Below are positions 58,001-64,000 of a stretch of DNA of 64,000 nucleotides, in pieces. Each line of letters starts with the position of its first letter. Position 1 is the first letter of the stretch. The translations under genes were made by a program, and so were the position numbers. The stretch lies in contig NMRA01000256.1 of NCBI GenBank assembly GCA_002633005.1, forward strand, positions 200,784-264,783. Reading direction: 5' to 3'. This DNA is from Phoronis australis (taxonomy: Eukaryota; Phoronida; Phoronidae). Below the pieces are notes generated by a model that worked only from the letters and a program-made list of their open reading frames with translations, made no database searches and was not told where the DNA came from.

Positions 58001-61000
58001 ACTGTCTGAACATTGTATACATTTTCACCCTTTATTAATTTGTTTGAATATGGGATATTTTGCGCTGTTGTAATTATGAGGTGAAAAGTGTCACCTATAT
58101 GAGTGTGGTGTCATGTGCTCAAAAGAGTCACCATTGATGGAATCGCGTTGACAACCTGTTGGCATCATTTCGTTTAATTCAAACGGGCATTTCATAATCC
58201 TTGGTTACTTCAATTTTGCACACCCGTTAACTACAAAGTCTGTATGTTCAGTTGTTTGTCACACTCTAACTAGCTTGAAAATATGATGAATTTTTTGTTT
58301 GAAATAAATTGAGAATTACAATGTTAGAAGACTTTGAAAAATGAAAATGGGTAATTTCGGCAATTATTTTTGTCCGAAATTGGTAAGATTTTACATACTA
58401 GTTGTATTGTTTTTGCTTTAATGTCAGTCACACCACATATCTCTACACGCTACATGAAGAAGTTTGGAACTTCTGTATGGAACCATTAATCCTATGATTG
58501 TTTAGCAACAGTACTTTGTCTGGAAGTACTGTGAAGGTAAATGAAACAATCGACCAATGACTCACGATGTTTTTGTTTCAGTTTGATCAAGGCTTGCCCA
58601 CCAAAATTCCGTACAAGGCCATCCTGCTTGCTGTAGGTCTGTTCGTTGCTGGCTCTATTCTTATTGCAGTAGGGGCGTGTTTAGTAGCAGGGGTCTTTGA
58701 TGAAAAGGTTGGTAGTATTTTAAGTTACCCATTGATTTGATTGCATTTCAGACAATGCATAAACAACTTAGTTATTTGTGCAGTACGTTAAAACACTGGT
58801 AAGTTCTGTATGGTTATGTAAGACTCGACGAAAATTCCAACTTTGGCAAACCTTGGAACATCATGTCTTAGAAATGGCTGATTGGATTCTCGTGAACCTT
58901 TCGGATACTATGCTTTTTGAACTGTTGTCTAAAACGCTGTTAAGAATTATTTTTGAAACATTCTGGTTTTGTCTATCAAAGAAATTTAAGTTGGCTGCGT
59001 AAAATGAAAGTCAAGTGATAATTTACACAACTGTAACAGCATTTCTGAGGTTTCACCTTGAATGTTTATATGAAACAAAACTTGGTCTTGTTGCTGATGA
59101 TATTGTTTTGCTAAATTTCATTAAAAAGACAAAGTCACTTGAACCAATTTATGGCAGATTGATATAGAATCAAAAATCAAATTCTACCAGCTTTCTACTT
59201 TCAGAAAATTTATACTTGTGCCAAGTTAAATTCTGTAATTAGTACAAGTAGATATGTAGCTAAATACACATAGTTGACATAAATAACCACAATTTAATGT
59301 TTATTCATTTTAGAAGACAATATGTTGAAGAATACAATTTCAAAATTTTCAACAAAATAAAAAGGAAGTAAATTTTGCTTCTGAATCAATACTCGCACAG
59401 TTAATTATACGGGTCATCCTAAAACGAAATTTGAGCACTTGAATGTAGTGAGCTTTTAATGTAAAATTACAATTTTGACAATTATTTCATTAAAACTTGA
59501 GGAAACGTGATTGTTTTGACAATTATTTCATTAAAACTTGAGGAAACGTGATTGTTTTGTTGTAGTGTTATTATTTAATGTTACATTTTCTGTTTTGATC
59601 ATTTCTATAAAAAGTTAAGTTATTTAATGCCACTCTTTGGTAAGCATGTGTATTTGTATAGATAATTAATGTTGGCCCACATTAGTATATGATTTAAAAA
59701 CTTTTGCGTCAGTGTTATTCAGTGTAACATTTATTAATTGGCATGCAATATCTATGTGTTTGCTGTGTGTGTCATTGTTATCTACGCTGTGTCCATGAAG
59801 TATACTTTAAGAGTTTCTAGTGAAAATTTTAGTTTGTAACAATGTTTGTGAGACAAGTGTGTTATGAATAACAATAGTTTTTAATAGAACAATAATAATA
59901 TGCGATGAATGATATAGTATCGCCAATATATATCGACTGTTAACCTATTAATATGTAAATTTCAATTAAGTCAAAATAACCATTGTTTGTTCTAGTCTGT
60001 GGCATTTTTAAAGTTCATTCGATGGTACTGTGACTTTTTAGTCAACTGTAATTCAAAACATAACCTAAACTAAATTTTTAATTATTTTTTCTCATCTCAA
60101 ACCAGTTTTAGGGATGCAATGATGTTATTGCCTATGCTCATTTGAACACCAGATGGGGGACTAGTGGCACTCATGTTTGGGAGGCAATGAGACATTGGCT
60201 ACCAGTTTTGAAATGATTATTGCTCAGTGCTATAGATGTATTGCTTGGTTATAGTTATTTGCACAAATAGTGGCCCTTTATCAATTCTTCAAGGGCTGGG
60301 TACAGTGCTACAAATAGTTAAACTATCAAATGTTGTTATATGACAGTCATAGAATATAGGTCACAGAATATAGGCCATGTTATAATGAAGTAGAAGTTCT
60401 TTCTTAAAATAGTTTCTGCCATGTCATGGACAAAATACAATACTTGCCCATGGTGAAACCCAAGTTGCTTAAATTGTGAAAGTCAAAAATCAGGTGTTGT
60501 GATTATGGGCAGTTGAAAAGAATGTGTGCTGTTGGGGCTTTAATTCATATGAGCAGCCAATTTGGTCACGCAAATGCTTTCACTGTTTTTTCAAACGGGA
60601 ACGATATTGTTGACGTCTCCTTCAGGAAAAAGTGAGTATTTTACTACCTGAATATATCAAGGTGGTGCTGAAACTGACTGTTTCCAACCCAACGTAAGGG
60701 ATTTGTGTGCGTTTTGGGAGCTAAAATTCACTGAAGAGGGCATTGCAGTTTGAAGGAAGTTTCAGTTTTATGAATTGTGGAACTGTGAGTGAGCATTCAA
60801 AAGTGGAAACTTGAGAATTTTGAGGGTGGGCCTTAAACTGTAAATTGGCACGAACCCGGATGATTATGGTAGTTAAAGAGTAACTGCTAATTCCAGAAGC
60901 AAGTCAACAGTTTCTCTCTGGTTTCACTTTCAGTATGCTGACCGAACGTGGCCTGTCCTAGTGCTCGGAGCTCTCATGTTTATTCCTGGTGCCTACCATG

Positions 61001-61071
61001 TCCGGATAGCCTACTATGCATACAAAGGATACAAGGGATACTCCTATTCAGACATACCTGAATTTGACTGA
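55021..61071 (+). CDS. TMEM230: TMEM230, two-pass vesicle membrane protein
   Basis: Three coding exons, 55021-55098, 58582-58707 and 60934-61071, join at phase 0 with GT-AG introns to give 113 residues (human about 120). The cytosolic start reads [17 protein letters not shown]; exon 2 has [20 protein letters not shown], the first helix; exon 3 has a second helix and [20 protein letters not shown] with FD before the stop, the invariant family ending. TMEM230 sits on secretory, synaptic and recycling vesicles with both ends in the cytosol. Two in-frame ATGs are possible: 55021 and 55033; the second (AAAATGG) has the better Kozak context. The acceptor is three bases before the first ATG, so the 5' UTR is spliced. 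Confidence 0.96.
56793..56865. repeat. Short tandem duplication, 28-bp unit
   Basis: 'gtcttgttttgttttattatgctacaag' occurs twice in a row, then begins a third time with a change. Intronic in TMEM230. Confidence 0.85.
59463..59560. repeat. Short tandem duplication, about 46-bp unit
   Basis: 'ttttgacaattatttcattaaaacttgaggaaacgtgattg' is repeated directly without change. Intronic in TMEM230; may be recent or a polymorphic site. Confidence 0.8.
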
Positions 61072-62900
61072 GACTCGTCGGTTTATCGGATTTATCCTGA
61101 CCTTAGAAGCTCTTAGAGTTGTCATAAGGTTATGGTTTGATAGAGATGGATCAGAGTTTGCCACCAACATTTTTACTTTGTCATTCTGTTTGGTCAACCC
61201 AGTAAGTAAAAACAAGCAGGGTTTTATTATTTATAGCACGTGAACTTTTGTTGTTGACTTTGTTGCTTTACAAAGTGAAGGCTGTGTGCTGTTTGCACTA
61301 TAGTAGAAGTCTTCAATTTTCTGTAAAAACAGTTGCTTCTGGTCTTTACCTGACTCTTTTTGAAACCTGCGCTCACCAACTAAAAAAGGATCCCCCCACA
61401 TCAGTTTCAGCCATGATCTTGTGTTTTTATTAAAAAGCTTCATCAAGGCGTGTAAACATAGGTAAGCATGGTTAAAATGCAATATTTGTCAAGCCATGAA
61501 TAAAAAACAAATTCTGCATCATTTTTGCTCACCTCAGGTAGATTTTCTTTTTTGAGCATCTACAAAAAACACTGCTCCACTGACTCTATTTTTAAAAAAG
61601 GAGACCAGAAACAATTATGCTTTGTATTGATGCTAAGAATGAAATGGTTTGGTCAGACAGCAAATGTTTTCCTGTCCAACTTCTATTTAGGTAAAACTGG
61701 AGCATGTTGGCTGCCATCCAGGACACCTCATGTATTTTTATGGCATCAAACGTCCCCTTGCAGGTGACCGTTATCTGTGCATGTGCAAACTTCAGTCAAA
61801 CTGCCAATCATTCTTCACTTGTCATGTGACTTGCCATGTGTCTGCAGTCTGCACATGCGTATGTCTGAAGTCTGCACATGCGCATATAACATTTACCTTT
61901 TAGGAGACCCCAGCAGTGTTCCAGATTGTTTGTTGTGTGAATCTGCTGAATACATCTTTGTTGGAAAAGGTTCATTTGAAACTTATGAGAGATGGTGCTG
62001 TTAGTTTTAGCCTAAACATTTTTGTTAAGAACGGGGATGCACATCCTGGGGGTACTTCACTATATTTTTACCATTGTTGACTAGGAGGAGGGGGTGCAAC
62101 TGGAAAATTACCAGAGGGACTCGTTTTAGGGAGCTCTTATGAAAAGGTCTCCCCTTCGTAGGATTCAGTGCCAAAAGTATACCCCTTTTGTATAGGTTTA
62201 ATTGCATGAACTTAACCCTTGTCAGAATTCTTGGACAGTTGACTGTTTAACCCATTAAGCATGAAATGTGTGAGAGGCCATCTGGTGGCAAGAATGACAA
62301 CATCATTTTATCAAATGTTTAGAAATATCGACAACATCCAGTGACCTTCTAGATTGATGTAATTGGAAAAAATAAATTGCGGGAAATTAAATCAGAAATG
62401 CACCTTTTCATGGGAAAAGAATCCTTTAGTGGCAAAATGGTTGTGATTAAGTCAGCCTTCTGCACCGCATGTCCCATATGGGCCATGGCTGTTCCCAAGA
62501 GGTCCATTGTAGTTTCACTTCTTGCTGTCTTGAAACTGTTAAAAAATTGTATTCCATGATTCTGAAGGAAGTGTTGCTATTGAAAAAGACCCTTTGGCCG
62601 CTACATTTTTGGTAACTGTGTGAGAGGCACAGCTTCATAGGCATCAGAAATGTTAAATGATTTCTGTACATGCAGGAGAATACATGTTGTTAATTGTTTC
62701 ACTGTGTTGGTTTGTATGTAGTTTCAAAATATTTGATCAATGTTGAACATGCAGGATTGTTCAAATTATCCTATTCTAGATTGATGGTTGCTTTTCATTT
62801 TTGAGGCTAGAAATGTATGTTTTTTAAACTTATTTTTGTTTTGTCTGTCTGTAAATATTAAAATAACTTATGTTCAATAAAATTTAGAAAATTTAAATGA
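61072..62900 (+). other. TMEM230 3' UTR with polyadenylation signal
   Basis: After the stop codon there is no further gene. AATAAA at 62876-62881, in an AT-rich context with TTTGTCTGTCTGTAAAT before it, is the likely polyadenylation signal, giving a 3' UTR of about 1.8 kb. A small tandem 'tctgcacatgcg' lies near 61850-61885. Earlier signals could also be used. Confidence 0.6.
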
Positions 62901-63404
62901 ACGTCAAATGCAACAACAAAAATTGAGGCCGGATATTCCACGAGATGATCGTGCTAATAAAAGGGAGTCCTCTTGAGTCGGAATAGAGTGATTACCAGTT
63001 GGCAGGTGCACTATCCGTAAACGCAATATGCTCGCGAATGTGAAAGACCAGCAAGTCATGCAAGATATCATTATGCATTACCATCGAAGTTCGTTGTCGC
63101 ACTAGTCTTATTCTGGGTCCAGTTCACCTGCAACTGAGTGTTGGTGAGATGAGGATTATGTTGCGCATTTTGCTTTGACGAAGTTATTGGGACAATGTTC
63201 CCTACTGAGTATGTGCGTGAACGCGTGATACCGCTACGGTCGTATCAACACAACTGGGTATAATGTAATTTAAATCTGATCTTTTTGATATCACCGATTA
63301 ACGCCTACGTTTCATGTTCTCAAGTGAAAAGCCCAGCGGCAAAAATGTGATTCGCTCGAGCGTTCCGTTTTGAATATGTTTACAAGTTTATCATTTTCGA
63401 GAAT
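62901..63404. other. Intergenic; nothing recognised
   Basis: About 500 bases between the TMEM230 3' end and the terminal repeat. Both strands are stop-rich and no repeat family from elsewhere in the window was seen. Confidence 0.4.
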
Positions 63405-64000
63405 TAGACCGGCAGCCCAGAGCACTTAGCATAGATGAACGAGGTACCAACATCTGACCACGGGAGCATTTAAGGTCCACCTCAGTATGTACAGAAATGG
63501 ACGTCTGCCGTTGTCTGCACTCTGGGTGTGACCCCTGGGGGCCTTATAAAGAGCCCAAAAATGAGCTAGACTAGATATTCGAGGTACCAACCAAAACTAA
63601 TTTAAAACGAACAATAGTACCGCACTGAACACCGAATGACCCATGACAGACAAATTGCACTCTGGAATAGGTCCGGCAGAAACCAAAAAAGGACCCTCAA
63701 AAAATGAGCTAGCACATACATTCGAGGCTCTACACAAAACCAATTCCATATGATTCAATACATGTCACAGATCACTAAAACCCCTATGACAGACAAAATA
63801 CACTCTGGACTGTGCCCGGCAGAAACCCCCAAAAATCTCAACCATGGTATGCCATCAAAAATTTGAGCTAGACTAGATTTTCGAGGTACCGGCCAAAACT
63901 GATTTTAAACGAACAATATTACCGCACTGAACTCCAAATGACCCATGACGGACAAATTGCACTCTGGAATGGGTCCGGCAGAAACCAAAAAAGGACCCCC
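63405..64000. mobile_element. Composite repeat with alternating A-B-A inner units, cut by the window edge
   Basis: Starts with the same 'tagaccggcagcccagagca' as 41858 and the same 'aggtaccaacatctg'. A subterminal block ('gggtgtgacccctgggggcc') is followed by about 145-bp units beginning 'aatgagctag'. Units one and three are close ('accgcactgaac', 'gacaaattgcactctgga', 'ggtccggcagaaaccaaaaaaggacc'); unit two is a diverged form ('cacagatcactaaaa'). Compared with 41858, the units are in opposite orientation relative to the shared end. Confidence 0.7.

Noticed and set aside
1-64000. CRISPR arrays, operons, ribosome-binding sites and other prokaryotic features
   Set aside because: The DNA is eukaryotic; the direct repeats seen are tandem satellites or transposon parts with no spacer structure.

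Overview
The window is animal nuclear DNA: genes are split into short exons by long AT-rich introns with GT-AG borders, the spaces between are full of degenerate transposons, and the recognisable proteins (an usherin-like head, plexin-like IPT domains, LMAN2/VIP36, TMEM230) are metazoan. A marine invertebrate, possibly an invertebrate deuterostome, is my guess; the sequence does not fix the species. Most open frames here are chance translations; the genes below were rebuilt exon by exon from matching splice sites and intron phases.

Left third (1-22.8 kb, minus strand): one large receptor gene. Fourteen exons join in frame from the start codon at 22753 down to 1537 and give at least 922 residues: signal peptide, LamG-like domain, laminin N-terminal (domain VI) of usherin type, only two laminin-EGF repeats, three IPT/TIG domains of plexin/MET type, a transmembrane helix and the start of a cytoplasmic tail. 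The reading frame is still open (phase 1) at the last exon, so the rest of the tail lies beyond the left edge. I know of no described protein with this order, and it is the main finding. Its introns hold a TTAA-flanked THAP-bearing transposon, a second broken THAP gene, a 1.66-kb TTAA element, MITEs, a Penelope-like fragment, and long arrays of a repeat rich in CCACTAGGGGGCGC-like motifs.

Middle (22.8-32.8 kb): no gene found; a decayed non-LTR reverse transcriptase lies at 26.45-27.19 kb, with diverged dispersed repeats around it.

32.8-46.9 kb, minus strand: seven exons of an LMAN2/LMAN2L (VIP36/VIPL) L-type lectin, the cargo lectin of the early secretory pathway, complete from the lectin core to the RKRFY tail; only the signal-peptide exon was not found.

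47-55 kb: a 593-bp near-identical duplication joined by a single N (probably an assembly artefact), a large foldback element, and a second copy of the THAP transposon with an intact THAP frame.

55.0-62.9 kb, plus strand: TMEM230, a two-pass vesicle membrane protein, three coding exons and a long 3' UTR. The right edge (63.4-64 kb) is a composite repeat also found at 41.9 kb. The three genes encode membrane or secretory-pathway proteins, but nothing suggests that they work as a unit.
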